Shown here one piece after another: positions 42,839-50,387 of a DNA stretch of 64,000 nt. Source of the DNA: Enterobacter chengduensis (GTDB taxonomy: Bacteria > Pseudomonadota > Gammaproteobacteria > Enterobacterales > Enterobacteriaceae); the NCBI RefSeq assembly GCF_001984825.2, contig NZ_CP043318.1:372001-436000 (forward strand). The letters are read 5' to 3'. The notes under the pieces are model-generated. The model had not been told where the DNA came from, searched no databases, and saw only the letters and a list, made by a program, of their open reading frames with translations. Positions within the stretch are counted from its first letter, which is position 1. The number at the start of each line of letters is the position of its first letter. Position numbers and translations under genes: made by a program.

Positions 42839-43060
42839 TTAATTCAGCGTAACGCTGCGTAATACGACGTACGGGCCGTTGCGGTCCTGACGGTGTTCTG
42901 CGAAGACGGCGAGCACGCCGCTGATATCCTGCACTTCCCGACCTGCGTAGTGGCAGATGCTGCCGGACCATGTGTATTTGCCGGCACAGAAGCGAAACAA
43001 CCGGGACTGCGGATGCTGGCGGTATATCGCCATCGCCTGGCGTTTGCTGATGATTTTCAT
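42839..43060 (-). CDS. yeeT: YeeT/YpjJ-family protein (DUF987)
   Basis: Protein of 73 residues, exactly YeeT length, starting MKIISKRQAMAIYRQHPQSR. A GGAGAG ribosome site precedes this ATG; the longer frame to 43252 overlaps radC and is rejected. Always found between the radC-like and cbeA genes. Function unknown. Confidence 0.85.
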   Translation of the reverse strand: MKIISKRQAMAIYRQHPQSRLFRFCAGKYTWSGSICHYAGREVQDISGVLAVFAEHRQDRNGPYVVLRSVTLN

Positions 43061-43073
43061 CGTTATTCTCTCC

Positions 43074-43556
43074 TTAAAGCCACCCTCTCTCAGCAAACGA
43101 GACGATCTCCATGCCGCCCACCACCAGGTGATCAAGCAGTCGGATATCAACCAGCTCCAGCGCCTGCTGAATACGCGTAGTGACCTGACGATCTGCATTG
43201 CTGGGTTCGGCAAGGCCTGACGGGTGGCAATGCGCCACAATGACAGCGGCACAGTTATGCTTCAGACCGGCCTTAACCACCTCGCGGGGATGGACCTGCG
43301 TATGATTGATGGTGCCGGTGAAGAGCGTTTCGTGGGCTATCAGACGATGCTGGTTATCGAGGAAGAGTACAGTGAATACTTCACGCTCCAGTGAGGCGAG
43401 TTGCAGACGCAGCCAGTCACGAACGGCGGTGGTGGAGGTAAAGGAGGCGCCGGGCTCGCGTAACTGGCGTTCCAGCAGGGTCAGCGCACGTCGGATAGTG
43501 CGCTGTGCGGCGGGAGATATTCCCCCGCTGTCGGGGGGGCAAGGGGTTATATTCAT
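43074..43556 (-). CDS. RadC-family JAB-domain protein (YeeS/YfjY type)
   Basis: Protein of 160 residues. The JAMM metalloprotease-like motif is complete: Glu in [12 protein letters not shown], then [17 protein letters not shown] with HxH, Ser and Asp. This is the short island version (YeeS, YkfG, YfjY) without the N-terminal HhH domain of chromosomal RadC. Its real activity is unknown; it is not a repair protein as once believed. It is 14 bp upstream of yeeT. Confidence 0.9.
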   Translation of the reverse strand: MNITPCPPDSGGISPAAQRTIRRALTLLERQLREPGASFTSTTAVRDWLRLQLASLEREVFTVLFLDNQHRLIAHETLFTGTINHTQVHPREVVKAGLKHNCAAVIVAHCHPSGLAEPSNADRQVTTRIQQALELVDIRLLDHLVVGGMEIVSFAERGWL

Positions 43557-43567
43557 TGGCTTTTCCT

Positions 43568-43786
43568 TTATGTTGACCCGTCCGGGATTGATGTGTTGTA
43601 CAGTTTCACGGCAACGACGAACTCGTCGTGCTGGGATTCAAACCATGACCAGATAGGGAAGAGAGAGGTGCCCGTCAGAAAATGCAGGAAGAGTTCGTCG
43701 GTCACAACGTCTCCGTCCTCATCCCTGACCGTTATTTTCCCCAGCGCATCCCACAGGGTATTCAGGTGAGACAGTTCATACGACAT
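43568..43786 (-). CDS. Small acidic island protein
   Basis: Protein of 72 residues starting [20 protein letters not shown]; acidic, with an aromatic stretch [11 protein letters not shown]. It lies 10 bp after the antirestriction gene and 12 bp before the radC-like gene, all on the same strand, so it is part of that operon. I do not recognise the family. Confidence 0.6.
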   Translation of the reverse strand: MSYELSHLNTLWDALGKITVRDEDGDVVTDELFLHFLTGTSLFPIWSWFESQHDEFVVAVKLYNTSIPDGST

Positions 43787-43796
43787 GGCGGGATGC

Positions 43797-44270
43797 TCAG
43801 TCGATGATGTGCATGATGGCGCTGCATTCCGGGTGACTGAGCGCGTAATCCCGCAGGCGGTAGTAGTGCTCCGTCATGGCATCGCATTCGGTGCGCATGG
43901 CATGGTGGCTGTAAGTCATCAGACAGACGGCAATCCCCGCAGCGTCGGCACTGAGTTCACCGCCGTTGCCGTTCATAGTGTTGAACAGCGACCACGGTTC
44001 ATTGTTCTCCGCTTCCGGGGCCATAAACGCACCACCGTTGCTGAGCGTATAAAAATTCCAGATACCGCCGTTGTAGTCGGCGCAGAAACGGTCCATCCAC
44101 GCGAAGACCGTCGGCTCAAGGATTATCCACTGCGGTATGCTGCCGAAGTACTGCGGCCAAAAGCCGATGCGCTGCTCGTCCTGTACGAGGGTGGCGGTCA
44201 GCGCTGGCGCAGAACCGGCAGGTTGTGGCGGTAACGGAAGGGTATCGTGAAGGTTAATAATGTCGGTCAT
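43797..44270 (-). CDS. ArdB/KlcA-family antirestriction protein (YfjX type)
   Basis: Protein of 157 residues. The signature YFGSIPQWIILEPTVFAWMD, then YNGGIWNFYTLSNGGAFMAP and ADAAGIAVCLMTYSHHAM, is that of ArdB/KlcA/YfjX. These proteins protect incoming mobile DNA from type I restriction enzymes without binding them like ArdA. The gene order antirestriction - radC - yeeT - cbeA - cbtA equals that of CP4-57. Confidence 0.9.
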   Translation of the reverse strand: MTDIINLHDTLPLPPQPAGSAPALTATLVQDEQRIGFWPQYFGSIPQWIILEPTVFAWMDRFCADYNGGIWNFYTLSNGGAFMAPEAENNEPWSLFNTMNGNGGELSADAAGIAVCLMTYSHHAMRTECDAMTEHYYRLRDYALSHPECSAIMHIID

Positions 44271-44286
44271 GTTAGTTTTTCCTTGT

Positions 44287-44541
44287 TTATTTATCGGGTT
44301 GGGGATGCTGGTTCAGCAGGAGTGACGGGCAGGACTGCGCATAGCCATCTTCATCGCACCGTGAGGGCCAGATGCTGTCAGATACAGACAGTCGGCACAG
44401 GCTGAGCTCGCCGGGACGGTAGCAAAGATGTCTGCACCAGGCGCAGAGGTCATCGTCGGAGATGGAACGGCAGCCGGACTGGTTTTGCAGGGAAACGGGC
44501 CAGACAGCCGTCAGACGGGTATTTGCAGGAATGTGCTGCAT
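44287..44541 (-). CDS. Cysteine-containing small island protein
   Basis: Protein of 84 residues with SDDDLCAWCRHLCYRPGELS, a CxxC followed by further Cys residues, which could bind metal. Its ATG touches the stop of the DUF932 gene (1-bp overlap), so translation is coupled. It lies in the position of small yfjQ-to-yfjX genes of other islands. Function unknown. Confidence 0.6.
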   Translation of the reverse strand: MQHIPANTRLTAVWPVSLQNQSGCRSISDDDLCAWCRHLCYRPGELSLCRLSVSDSIWPSRCDEDGYAQSCPSLLLNQHPQPDK

Positions 44542-45359
44542 CAGCTCAGTGCCTGCTGCAGTTCTTCGGCCATCACCCAGAGCGCGCGGTTGAGTTTGAT
44601 ATCCCCGTCGATACCGTTAACCGCACGAGTGTGGGTACGTTTACCCTGTGCGGTGCGTCCGCTCAGCCCGCCTTTCAGCAACGATTCCTGAATGCGGTTA
44701 TAAACGGTCCACAGGTCGTCCTGATGGTCCTCATACCGTCGCGGTGTCAGTATCTGCGCTGCGGTCACCGGCTGATATTCTTCACCAAAGCGGTATGTCA
44801 GTGCGGCGTTCGCCAGGGCATGTTGCGCGGGTGCTGGTAGTCGAAGTGACTGCATGGCCTCGCGCTTTTCTTCCACCCGATCAAAGACACCGAGCACTTC
44901 ATAAGCCCCCTCAATCACTTTCCCGGCCACATCGCCACGATGCGGTACACGAATTTCACCGAACGACTGTCCGCAGACGAGCCCGTTGGTGCAGATGGCT
45001 CTGAACAGCCCCGGCAGCATCTGGTATGAGCTGCTACCATCGTGCGAGTTAAGCAAAATGATTTCGGGAACCTGCTGGCCGGTTATCTGACCGGTACGAC
45101 GCAGGCGCAGCAGATGTTTGGTGTGCTCCCGGCGGTCAGGGTCGCGTACGCGTGACTGGCAGGCGAAGAAGGGTTCAAAGCCTTCGCGTTGAAGATTTTC
45201 GAGCAGAGTAATGGTGGGTATGTAAGCGTATTTTTCGCTCCTGGAACCGTGGCGATCTGCACTGAATACGCTGGGAACGACCTGCATCAGTTCTTCGCGG
45301 GTTAACGGACGATCGCGACGGATCTGGTTTGTCCGTCCAAAGCGGCTGGCTAGTCTCAT
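44541..45359 (-). CDS. DUF932-family protein (YfjQ/YafZ type)
   Basis: Protein of 272 residues starting MRLASRFGRTNQIRRDRPLT, with VVPSVFSADRHGSRSEKYAY, ILLNSHDGSSSYQMLPGLFR and GLVCGQSFGEIRVPHRG. Typical YfjQ/YafZ/YubP size and sequence. DUF932 proteins occur in plasmids, phages and CP4 islands next to antirestriction genes. Role unknown. A terminator-like hairpin lies upstream. Confidence 0.88.
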   Translation of the reverse strand: MRLASRFGRTNQIRRDRPLTREELMQVVPSVFSADRHGSRSEKYAYIPTITLLENLQREGFEPFFACQSRVRDPDRREHTKHLLRLRRTGQITGQQVPEIILLNSHDGSSSYQMLPGLFRAICTNGLVCGQSFGEIRVPHRGDVAGKVIEGAYEVLGVFDRVEEKREAMQSLRLPAPAQHALANAALTYRFGEEYQPVTAAQILTPRRYEDHQDDLWTVYNRIQESLLKGGLSGRTAQGKRTHTRAVNGIDGDIKLNRALWVMAEELQQALS

Positions 45360-45399
45360 GGTAAATTCCTTATTGTTGATTTAACGGCATAAACAAAAC

Positions 45400-45425
45400 A
45401 GCCATGCTCCTGTGGGAGCATGGCT
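45400..45425. terminator. Hairpin between the YkfF-like and DUF932 genes
   Basis: AGCCATGCTCC-TGTG-GGAGCATGGCT, 11 bp perfect, with T-runs on both strands (TTTTTT right, AAAACA on the left). It could terminate the YkfF-like transcript or act as attenuator for the genes behind. Confidence 0.65.
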
Positions 45426-45462
45426 TTTTTGTGTGGTCGCTATTGGGTTAAGCTGTGGTGTG

Positions 45463-45696
45463 TCAGTGTTTGGGGATCCCGTGGCTGAGCAGATAGCGGT
45501 TAAGCCATTCCCCGGCACTGGCTTCAAAATTCCAGGCCCGCCAGATTAACGTCCCCTCGCTGTCGCGAATAACCAGCCGAAAGTGCGTACCCTGGTCATC
45601 TTCTATAGTGACGTTGTGGTAAAGCGTGACCACGGCTTCAGCCTGTCGGCGGGTGAATTGCCCTGGCGGTAACGACGTATCGTCAGTGACTTGCAT
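45463..45696 (-). CDS. YkfF-like protein (DUF905)
   Basis: Protein of 77 residues: [20 protein letters not shown], then [20 protein letters not shown] and IWRAWNFE. It resembles YkfF of CP4-6 along its entire length. I start it at MQVTDD; the in-frame ATG 30 bp upstream lies in a hairpin region. Function unknown. Confidence 0.82.
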   Translation of the reverse strand: MQVTDDTSLPPGQFTRRQAEAVVTLYHNVTIEDDQGTHFRLVIRDSEGTLIWRAWNFEASAGEWLNRYLLSHGIPKH

Positions 45697-45727
45697 ATTC
45701 AGTTCCTGATGAATGGCATAAAACAAA

Positions 45728-45752
45728 ATGCCCCGCTCAGTGAGCAGGGCAT
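45728..45752. other. Hairpin upstream of the YkfF-like gene
   Basis: ATGCCCCGCTC-AGT-GAGCAGGGCAT with one mismatch. It overlaps the end of the preceding gene (stop at 45752). Another short hairpin of the same form, GGGGCA-N8-TGCCCC, lies at 46010-46029. Confidence 0.5.
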
Positions 45753-45973
45753 CAGTGGGTTAAGTGTGTGGCAATAAGCTGCAGTATCTGTTCCATGAGC
45801 GCTGTGATTAAGGCACCTGCGAGCAGGGTTGCCGCCTGTCTGGCGATGTAAATACTGTCTTCGTCATAGCCTTCTTCGCGGAAGTGGTCTTCCACAAACT
45901 GCTGCGCCCGGCTGCTGGCGCACCACGTCAGCACCTGACGCAGGGTGTTGAGCACGATTTTCAGTAATGTCAT
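45752..45973 (-). CDS. Small island protein with amphipathic helices
   Basis: Protein of 73 residues starting [20 protein letters not shown]. The middle is acidic ([20 protein letters not shown]) and the end is a hydrophobic helix ([20 protein letters not shown]), which may insert in a membrane. Not recognised. It is co-oriented with its neighbours and has a plausible start after AATGACAT-type spacing, but no strong ribosome site. Confidence 0.5.
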   Translation of the reverse strand: MTLLKIVLNTLRQVLTWCASSRAQQFVEDHFREEGYDEDSIYIARQAATLLAGALITALMEQILQLIATHLTH

Positions 45974-46055
45974 TGGGTCAAATCTCAGAGGGGGGATCCG
46001 GATGAATCTGGGGCACACAGGAATGCCCCGGCCGGATAATAAGAGGAGAGCTGCG

Positions 46056-46568
46056 TTACTGCGGTGACGGAGACTCCGGCGGCACAGGGGCCTGACCATG
46101 AATAATGCGGTGCTTCGCCAGTGCCTGCGGCATATCGTTGATGCAGTATGTAATGTAGAAGACGTTGAGCACCACGGTATAAAACGCATTCATCTTCAGG
46201 TCAAACCGGAAGGTGTTCAGCGCATAGTGTCGCAGTGCTGCTCTGGCCTTAAAGGCCCAGACGATGTACATCACGCCGCAGGTGAGCGACAGAATGCCGC
46301 TTAAGGCCAACAGTGTATCGCTGCCCGTGTAGTAGCCCGCCAGGTCCGGTGAGGCCATCACGCCGAACTGTCGTCCGAGCCCAAAACAGACGGCGAGCCA
46401 GATGATAAACAGATTGCCGCAAACCGGATATCCGGTGGTGTCGCTGATAATCTGCTGTTTTCGGTACAGCCACAGTAACGGCCAGATGCCGCAGGTGGCG
46501 ACGGTGAGTAGAACAAAATGCAGGGTTGGCGTCGTCAGTCGCTGGCTGAGTGTCGAAATGTCGGTCAT
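46056..46568 (-). CDS. Membrane protein, DUF4234-like
   Basis: Protein of 170 residues with about four hydrophobic helices (LHFVLLTVATCGIWPLLWLY, LFIIWLAVCFGLG, LLALSGILSLTCGVMYIVWA and VVLNVFYITYCIND). The T-x-G-I-W-x-x-x-W-x-Y pattern in the first helix is like DUF4234 proteins. The family call is tentative. Lies between YkfF-like and YfjT-like genes on the same strand. Confidence 0.6.
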   Translation of the reverse strand: MTDISTLSQRLTTPTLHFVLLTVATCGIWPLLWLYRKQQIISDTTGYPVCGNLFIIWLAVCFGLGRQFGVMASPDLAGYYTGSDTLLALSGILSLTCGVMYIVWAFKARAALRHYALNTFRFDLKMNAFYTVVLNVFYITYCINDMPQALAKHRIIHGQAPVPPESPSPQ

Positions 46569-46616
46569 ATCGTATTGTCCTTGATTGATTTTGCTGTAAA
46601 CCGGGGATGCGCCGGG

Positions 46617-47087
46617 TTACCCGGCGGTCAGTGTCGTGCATTCGGGCATATCAGCCAGAACCTTGTGAACGTTTCCAGCCGAAGGGGTAAAGTGCCCCAC
46701 CTGTTTGTCGTTGACGTAAATCTCAAACGACGTTGCTTTTCTGATGGCATCAATGAACGACAGCCAGGCGTTGTCGCCGTTACGCCAGCCCAGAGAGGAC
46801 GGCAGGGGGAACGTCTGGTCATCCGTGACGACGGTGATGGCGGTTTTCTCATCCTGTGAATCGGCACCGCTGCCGTCAGGCAGGGTGAGCATGACGTGAT
46901 GCTGCAGGATATTCTGGTCGTCAGGGTTGCCGGTGCAGTTCAGGTTCATCATCACGTTTTCCGGGCTGGTGATGATGTACTCGGTGACGCCCATACCGAA
47001 GCCACTGCTCCACATATTGGGGACCGCCTGTGCCGTGATGGCAAAGGTCAGTAATCCTGCTGACAGGATGGCGTGCATGAATCGCAT
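46617..47087 (-). CDS. YfjT-like periplasmic protein
   Basis: Protein of 156 residues with a signal peptide (MRFMHAILSAGLLTFAITAQ, cleavage after AQA). The mature part starts VPNMWSSGFGMGVTEYIITS and ends with two Cys-containing loops. In CP4-57 a periplasmic protein of this size (YfjT) lies next to YfjS and YpjK, as here. Function unknown. Confidence 0.7.
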   Translation of the reverse strand: MRFMHAILSAGLLTFAITAQAVPNMWSSGFGMGVTEYIITSPENVMMNLNCTGNPDDQNILQHHVMLTLPDGSGADSQDEKTAITVVTDDQTFPLPSSLGWRNGDNAWLSFIDAIRKATSFEIYVNDKQVGHFTPSAGNVHKVLADMPECTTLTAG

Positions 47088-47133
47088 GGTATTTTTCCTT
47101 CTCAGTCAAAAATGTTGTTGGGGGGCAGCCGTG

Positions 47134-47445
47134 TTACATGAGTTGTTTACCCACGACGATAAGTCCGGCCAGCCAGCCGATATACTGTGGGCCCACAAGC
47201 CAGAACAGACGGGCCTTGAGTAATCCGGTCATTCCTTCGCGGGTGTATACCGCATCCGGCATCAGCCATTGTCGAAGAGCAGCACCGACCGTCATACCGG
47301 CTCCGGGCCCAAGCGTCATCCAGAACAGATATTCCATTCCCTGACCAAAACTGCGTATCTCGCCGGTACTCCCGAACACGTTAAACAGCACGACCACAAG
47401 CGCGATGGCGAAGGCAATCGCGAAATATTTAATGACAAGCGCCAT
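47134..47445 (-). CDS. YpjK-like small membrane protein
   Basis: Protein of 103 residues with three hydrophobic helices (MALVIKYFAIAFAIALVVVL, WMTLGPGAGMTVGAAL and YIGWLAGLIVVG). It lies between the YfjS-like lipoprotein gene and the YfjT-like gene, as YpjK does in CP4-57. Function unknown. Confidence 0.7.
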   Translation of the reverse strand: MALVIKYFAIAFAIALVVVLFNVFGSTGEIRSFGQGMEYLFWMTLGPGAGMTVGAALRQWLMPDAVYTREGMTGLLKARLFWLVGPQYIGWLAGLIVVGKQLM

Positions 47446-47457
47446 GTTCAGATTTCC

Positions 47458-47724
47458 TTATTTTCTGCACTGCTGAGCAGCGCTCAGCATGTTGTCCATG
47501 AAGCGCGGGGGGACATAACCGTATTGCTGGTTCATTTTCTCCAGCTCCCCGTGCGTATATTTCGTTTTGAGGTCATCCCGGATACATCCGCAGACGGCGG
47601 TAGTACCGCCGCCTGATTTGCATCCCCGGATAAACTCGCGTTCATTTTTGTCGCCACAGCCGCTCAGGGTTACGGCAGACAACATCAGGGTGAAGAGCAG
47701 CAGAGGGCCTTCGACAGGTTTCAC
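47458..47724 (-). CDS. YfjS-like lipoprotein
   Basis: Protein of 88 residues with a lipoprotein signal: hydrophobic LLLFTLMLSAVTLSGCGDKN with the lipobox LSGC, so Cys23 should be lipidated. Asp at position +2 after the Cys-Gly suggests no clear retention signal. Four further cysteines (RGCKSGG, VCGCIRDD, QQCRK) could form disulfides. Its ATG overlaps the stop of the WYL regulator gene by 4 bp. It corresponds in place to YfjS of CP4-57. Confidence 0.75.
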   Translation of the reverse strand: MKPVEGPLLLFTLMLSAVTLSGCGDKNEREFIRGCKSGGGTTAVCGCIRDDLKTKYTHGELEKMNQQYGYVPPRFMDNMLSAAQQCRK

Positions 47725-48449
47725 GATTTGACTCCTTTGGGTCTGGATGGATGTTCAGGGTGTTGTTCCCTGAAGGTGTGAATGACATCACTGATAAAGC
47801 GAAAGTGGGGCAGTGCGCTGATAAATCCCTCTTCAGTAATGAGCGAACTGATTTCGCTCCGGCGACGGAAGGTTTGCTCTGAGAGTGAGGCCGAGATAAT
47901 GTCTTCCAGCCGGAACACCCGAAGGCTCCCCCGGCAACAGACGACCAGATACCAGTGCTGATGCCGGTAAATCAGGCGGTAAGGCTCCTGCTCATCGTGA
48001 CGGACACCGCCGACCAGCAGACTGACCACCCGGTGATGACAAATGGCTTCGGCCAGACGATGAAAACTGTCAGCCTGTGTCCATGCTGGCGGTAAGTCGT
48101 GCCAGATAAAGCAGGGTGAGGTGCCCGTTTCATTCATCAGCAGGTGCATCAGTTGCCGGTTCTGCGACGGGATAATGCGTGCGATACCGGTACTGCGGGC
48201 AAAGGAAACGGCCCCCGGAGAGTGATCACGCGTGGCGCTCTCACTGAGCCGATACGTGCCGTTCTCCCCGATAATGTCGAGGTGGACCAGCCGTTGATGT
48301 AAGTCACGACGCAGGGTGCGTATCGATACACCAAACTCACCGGACAGTGTCTGAAGGGTCAGCGTTTCTCCGGCCATTAACCGGCTGATAATGACCGACA
48401 ATCTGACGGCCAGCCGGTCGTAGCGGGCCTCTTCATCGGGTCGTTGCAT
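47721..48449 (-). CDS. YfjR-like DNA-binding regulator (HTH + WYL domain)
   Basis: Protein of 242 residues. The N-terminal winged helix-turn-helix of DeoR type reads LTLQTLSGEFGVSIRTLRRD. The central WYL domain shows YRLIYRHQHWYLVVCCRGSL and FRLEDIISASL. WYL proteins sense ligands such as nucleic acid or nucleotides and control mobile-element and defence genes. It is the first gene of the yfjR-yfjS-ypjK-yfjT block, so it probably regulates it. Confidence 0.82.
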   Translation of the reverse strand: MQRPDEEARYDRLAVRLSVIISRLMAGETLTLQTLSGEFGVSIRTLRRDLHQRLVHLDIIGENGTYRLSESATRDHSPGAVSFARSTGIARIIPSQNRQLMHLLMNETGTSPCFIWHDLPPAWTQADSFHRLAEAICHHRVVSLLVGGVRHDEQEPYRLIYRHQHWYLVVCCRGSLRVFRLEDIISASLSEQTFRRRSEISSLITEEGFISALPHFRFISDVIHTFREQHPEHPSRPKGVKS

Positions 48450-48710
48450 GGACGCTCCGTGTGCGATAAATAGGTTGATATTTCATGCGGTTATTATGCG
48501 GGCGGGGAGGGACACGTTATGTCCATCCCCCGTAATGGCGGAAAAGAAAAAGTAAAATTCATCTTTCAGTAAACAGGAGAATTAACAAAGGGTTAGTGCC
48601 AGGTAGCTGAAATGACGACAGCATGCTGACACGCCCTGTCATCAGTCGTGCCGTAGCGAGTACGGTCAGCGGCTCAGGCTTTGTGCAGGATGGGCTGACC
48701 CTTATTAACG

Positions 48711-49007
48711 TTACGGTGCACTGAAGATATGCTCGCACTGCGTGCAGCCGTATTCATCAAAGACGGTACCGTCCAGTTGTTCTCCGGCCAGAGAGCCTGC
48801 CACCGCACCAGCACAGGCGCCGGACAGAAAACCAATGAGGCCTCCGGCTATCGTACCGACAACCGGAATGACTGAACCTATCAGCGCACCGGTGGAGGCT
48901 CCTTCAAGCCCGGCAATGCCTCCGGCTGTTGCGCCAATGACCCCACCCGTCTTTTTACCCACATGGCGCAGTCGTATGTTTTGCGAACCGCAATTCGGAC
49001 AATGCAT
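48711..49007 (-). CDS. Glycine-zipper protein with zinc-ribbon ends
   Basis: Protein of 98 residues: MHCPNCGSQNIRLRHVGKKT (CPNC) at the start and GCTQCEHIF (CxxC) at the end, so the termini can form one zinc site. The middle is glycine/alanine-rich (GGVIGATAGGIAGLEGASTG and GGLIGFLSGACAGAVAGSLA) and can insert in membranes as glycine zippers. The ATG at 49007 has GGGAG 8 bases upstream. A longer frame starting GTG at 49214 also has a strong ribosome site. Confidence 0.72.
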   Translation of the reverse strand: MHCPNCGSQNIRLRHVGKKTGGVIGATAGGIAGLEGASTGALIGSVIPVVGTIAGGLIGFLSGACAGAVAGSLAGEQLDGTVFDEYGCTQCEHIFSAP

Positions 49008-49108
49008 TTCTTTCTCCCTTATTACTGGCAATAAATAGCCGCCTTCATGAGCTGGCGGACCGTGTATCAGAGAGACCTGGGTACCGGAACAGAAAGCATA
49101 GCTGTGAC

Positions 49109-49216
49109 TTAGCGCGAGAAGCATACGCACGGGTATTTTGTGGGACAGTTGACCCGGGAGAAGGAATAACGACGGTAACAGGGTATCGGGACCCCGTTTG
49201 TTCTTACTGGACACAT
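49109..49216 (-). CDS. Possible 35-residue cysteine-rich peptide
   Basis: Short frame MCPVRTNGVPIPCYRRYSFS followed by RVNCPTKYPCVCFSR, with five cysteines. It begins 3 bases after the strong ribosome site GGAGG (ACGGAGGTTAATG). The same site also serves a GTG two bases on, in the frame of the glycine-zipper protein. Which of the two is used is not clear. No family recognised. Confidence 0.3.
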   Translation of the reverse strand: MCPVRTNGVPIPCYRRYSFSRVNCPTKYPCVCFSR

Positions 49217-49240
49217 TAACCTCCGTGAGTGAAATAACAA

Positions 49241-49264
49241 AACGGCAGCACTTCTGCTGCCGTT
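49241..49264 (-). terminator. Terminator downstream of the RHH-like gene
   Basis: AACGGCAGCA-GAAG-TGCTGCCGTT on the minus strand, 10-bp perfect stem, followed by TTGTTATTT. It is 93 bp after the stop of the 49357-50325 gene and ends its transcript. Confidence 0.75.
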
Positions 49265-49356
49265 CTCACACCGGTAATATAGGTCTGAAATTATTTTGAA
49301 TGTCATTTCTGGTCTGTATTACTGCCTCCGCTCACCTTGTTTTTAGCGCAAAGCCC

Positions 49357-50325
49357 TCACTCACCACCACAGGTTTTTCGGTAATGGTCATTAATCAGCA
49401 TTTCCAGCATATCACTGATGCGAACTCCGCTACGTTCTGCCATAAAGTCCAGTCGAGTTTTTGTTTCGTTCTTCAGGTACGTATTGAGTGCTTTTTTATC
49501 GGTACGGGACTGACGTAATTTTTGCTGGTTCCAGGCTTTATTCAGGTTCAGAAGGAATAAACGCTTTGTATCCGGTGCATCGTCCCATAAGTCGATCGCC
49601 GTGCGCAGGGCTAAATTGCGTTCAGAATGACTCAGGGGGGTAAACCAGGTACTCATTCCTGGCGTTGAAATATTTAATGAGAGCCCGATAGTGGGCGCAT
49701 TTCTTTCTTCCTGAAGCGATTTGAGGCTGTTCCATGCCCACAGTACCGCGTCTTCTTCATTAGGTAACCATTTCAGCGGAGCTGGTTTGCTGTAAATATT
49801 TTTCCACTGGTCTTTCAGCCTGTCCATGACCTGGCGCTTGAGATGATTTACCGGTGGGGTCGGAATAATAATGTTGTCGAAAAAAGAGATGATAATATTA
49901 ATTCTTTCCTGGTGGCTTGTCGGAGATACACTCAGATTCATTCGCTGATACCAGTTCTTTCCGAACTCTGCATTTGCTGGTTTGTCAATACCAAGTTCGT
50001 AGTCTCCGGCCTTGCAAATATACGCCCATAACCAGAATGTTGCCCGTTCATCCTGTTCTAGCCAGTCAAAACTTTCCAGCGGAAGGATGTTTTCATCACG
50101 GGCTGTTTCCATATCAGAAAAAAGTCTTGCCCGCTGTTCTGCATTCGGTATGAACTGATTAATCAGTTTGTTGAGTGCCTGTCGACAACTTTCTGCATCC
50201 TGGTGAGGAATGTCACGGGTGTTAATTATTTTATTAACACCCAGCCACCCGGCATAAAAAGCACAGACTCTCAGGTCACGGGTTTTTATAAGATGTTGTC
50301 TGCCATTGTCGTAATGTACAACCAT
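49357..50325 (-). CDS. Unknown island protein with a C-terminal ribbon-helix-helix-like segment
   Basis: Protein of 322 residues, not recognised. The first 260 residues are Trp- and Asn-rich (FDWLEQDERATFWLWAYICK and WLPNEEDAVLWAWNSLKSL, two internal WLWA/LWAW patterns that look like a repeat). The last 45 residues (KKALNTYLKNETKTRLDFMA and then ERSGVRISDMLEMLINDHYR) have the beta-helix-helix form of CopG/Arc repressors. Just upstream are palindromes that could be its operator. AT-rich codons differ from the genes to the left. Possibly a transcriptional or replication regulator of the island. Confidence 0.6.
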   Translation of the reverse strand: MVVHYDNGRQHLIKTRDLRVCAFYAGWLGVNKIINTRDIPHQDAESCRQALNKLINQFIPNAEQRARLFSDMETARDENILPLESFDWLEQDERATFWLWAYICKAGDYELGIDKPANAEFGKNWYQRMNLSVSPTSHQERINIIISFFDNIIIPTPPVNHLKRQVMDRLKDQWKNIYSKPAPLKWLPNEEDAVLWAWNSLKSLQEERNAPTIGLSLNISTPGMSTWFTPLSHSERNLALRTAIDLWDDAPDTKRLFLLNLNKAWNQQKLRQSRTDKKALNTYLKNETKTRLDFMAERSGVRISDMLEMLINDHYRKTCGGE

Positions 50326-50346
50326 TGTGGATACCTGTAATCGTAA

Positions 50347-50387
50347 ACTACATAGTAGTGGTTATGGTGGTGATTGTTGTAGCTACA
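50347..50387. promoter_or_regulatory. Palindromic operator candidates upstream of the RHH-like gene
   Basis: ACTAC-ATA-GTAGT (50347-50359) and the perfect TGTAGCTACA (50378-50387), with TAGT/GTAG half sites, 20-60 bp before the start codon of the minus-strand gene. Repeated half sites of this kind are typical of RHH autorepressors. Confidence 0.45.
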
